A stretch of DNA of 22,609 nucleotides from JBDTVS01 sp040007095 (lineage in GTDB: Bacteria; Acidobacteriota; Vicinamibacteria; Vicinamibacterales; CAVVIG01): assembly GCA_040007095.1 (NCBI GenBank), contig JBDTVS010000145.1, positions 1 to 22,609 of the forward strand. The letters run 5' to 3'. The translations under genes were made by a program, and so were the position numbers. This document shows positions 21,943 through 22,609 of the stretch, in pieces. Every line of letters starts with the position of its first letter. The stretch's first letter is position 1. Below the pieces are notes generated by a model that was not told the origin of the DNA, ran no database searches, and saw nothing but the letters and a program-made list of their open reading frames with translations.

Positions 21943-22606
21943 CGAATACCTCACCAGGTATTTCGTCCGCGCCTCACTGATTGTTGCTTGCTTGATCCTG
22001 GCCAGCCCGGCGCGAGCCGAGCTCGTGTTTTTCGAATCCGGTCGCGCGCTGTCGGTCAAGTCATACACCGTCCAGGGCGCCTCGTTGATCCTGACCCTTC
22101 GGACCGGCGGTCAGATTATCTGCGAACGGGCCGTGATCACGCGCATCGAGCCTGATGAAGTGCCGTATCCCGAGCCGGAACCTGAAGTCGAGCGCCCACC
22201 CGCGTTGGCGCCAGTCGTGTCGGTCGCCCCCATCACCGCGCCGTACGGAGAGCTCATCGCGCGATTCGCTTCTGAACAACACGTGTCGGCCAGAGTGGTG
22301 CAGGCGGTGATCAAGGTCGAGTCCAACTACCAGGAGCGGGCCCGTTCGCGGAAGGGCGCGATGGGCCTGATGCAGTTGATGCCCGAAACTGCACGCCGTT
22401 ACGCAGTCGTCGACCCTTACGAACCGCGCGCGAACATCGAGGCGGGCATCAAACATCTCCGCTCTCTTCTCGACCGGTTCGAGCTGCCGCTGGCGCTCGC
22501 CGCCTACAACGCTGGCGAAGCAGCCGTGTTGCGGTTCGGCGGTATTCCTCCCTATCCCGAAACTCAGAACTACGTTCGACGCGTTCTCTCCAGCATCCTG
22601 CCCTAG
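21917..22606 (+). CDS. Exported SLT-family lytic transglycosylase
   Basis: A 229-residue exported enzyme that cleaves peptidoglycan glycan strands. I use the ATG at 21917, inside the last codons of the lipoprotein gene, because it precedes the signal peptide (about 1-34, ending SPARA before ELVFFE). The frame extends upstream to 21803 but only as antisense-like sequence overlapping the lipoprotein. A small beta domain (35-80) and a proline-rich linker (80-108) come before the SLT domain (about 108-229). That domain has catalytic E135 in VIKVESNYQ, GLMQLMPETARRY (150-162), NIEAGIKHL and LALAAYNAGE (192-201). At 121 residues the catalytic part is the short slt/LT1 type. Overlap with the lipoprotein gene suggests translational coupling. 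The window ends three bases after the stop. Confidence 0.92.
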   Translation: MRLSNPRNNEYLTRYFVRASLIVACLILASPARAELVFFESGRALSVKSYTVQGASLILTLRTGGQIICERAVITRIEPDEVPYPEPEPEVERPPALAPVVSVAPITAPYGELIARFASEQHVSARVVQAVIKVESNYQERARSRKGAMGLMQLMPETARRYAVVDPYEPRANIEAGIKHLRSLLDRFELPLALAAYNAGEAAVLRFGGIPPYPETQNYVRRVLSSILP

Positions 22607-22609
22607 CCC

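Overview
This is a high-GC bacterial chromosome segment with fifteen protein-coding genes, no RNA gene I can recognise and no mobile element. The gene style suggests an Acidobacteriota genome, possibly a Vicinamibacteria-like lineage: an ECF sigma factor coupled to a membrane serine/threonine kinase, a BMC shell protein, membrane-embedded spermidine-synthase-like proteins, and several secreted peptidoglycan enzymes. That placement is inference; there is no rRNA to confirm it.

Layout. At 1-2673 (minus strand) lie the first 534 codons of secA, cut by the window edge, and an upstream membrane-anchored M23 endopeptidase. At 2805-7735 (plus) lie a 735-residue membrane protein with a spermidine-synthase-like fold, then a translationally coupled pair: a three-part fusion (CDP-alcohol phosphatidyltransferase, GtrA-like membrane domain, exported SRPBCC/START-like domain) and a small exported protein. 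At 7691-9852 (minus) an ECF sigma factor overlaps a Ser/Thr kinase with four C-terminal membrane helices. A cold-shock protein (10214-10420, plus) ends in a strong hairpin terminator and faces the YifB/ComM-type AAA+ ATPase (10510-12015, minus). Divergent from the latter is a 916-residue, almost pure coiled-coil protein (12262-15012, plus). An MltD-like lytic transglycosylase with LysM repeats follows on the minus strand (15124-16863), with a good sigma70 promoter at 17055-17083.

The most interesting part is 17112-19341 (minus): one BMC hexamer shell gene followed by an acylating aldehyde dehydrogenase whose C-terminus carries an encapsulation-peptide-like helix and a tail resembling the ITP-x-AR segment of EutQ/EutT. 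No pentamer, trimer, signature enzyme, phosphotransacylase or alcohol dehydrogenase gene lies nearby, so this looks like a minimal or satellite microcompartment locus. A 99-nt stretch able to fold into alternative hairpins lies just after the dehydrogenase stop codon.

The right end (19402-22606, plus) holds a GT39-type membrane glycosyltransferase with an unusual hydrophilic insertion, an unrecognised lipoprotein, and a small exported SLT lytic transglycosylase. Together with the M23 and MltD-like enzymes, this makes cell-envelope remodelling the main theme of the window, while the microcompartment pair is the metabolic outlier.
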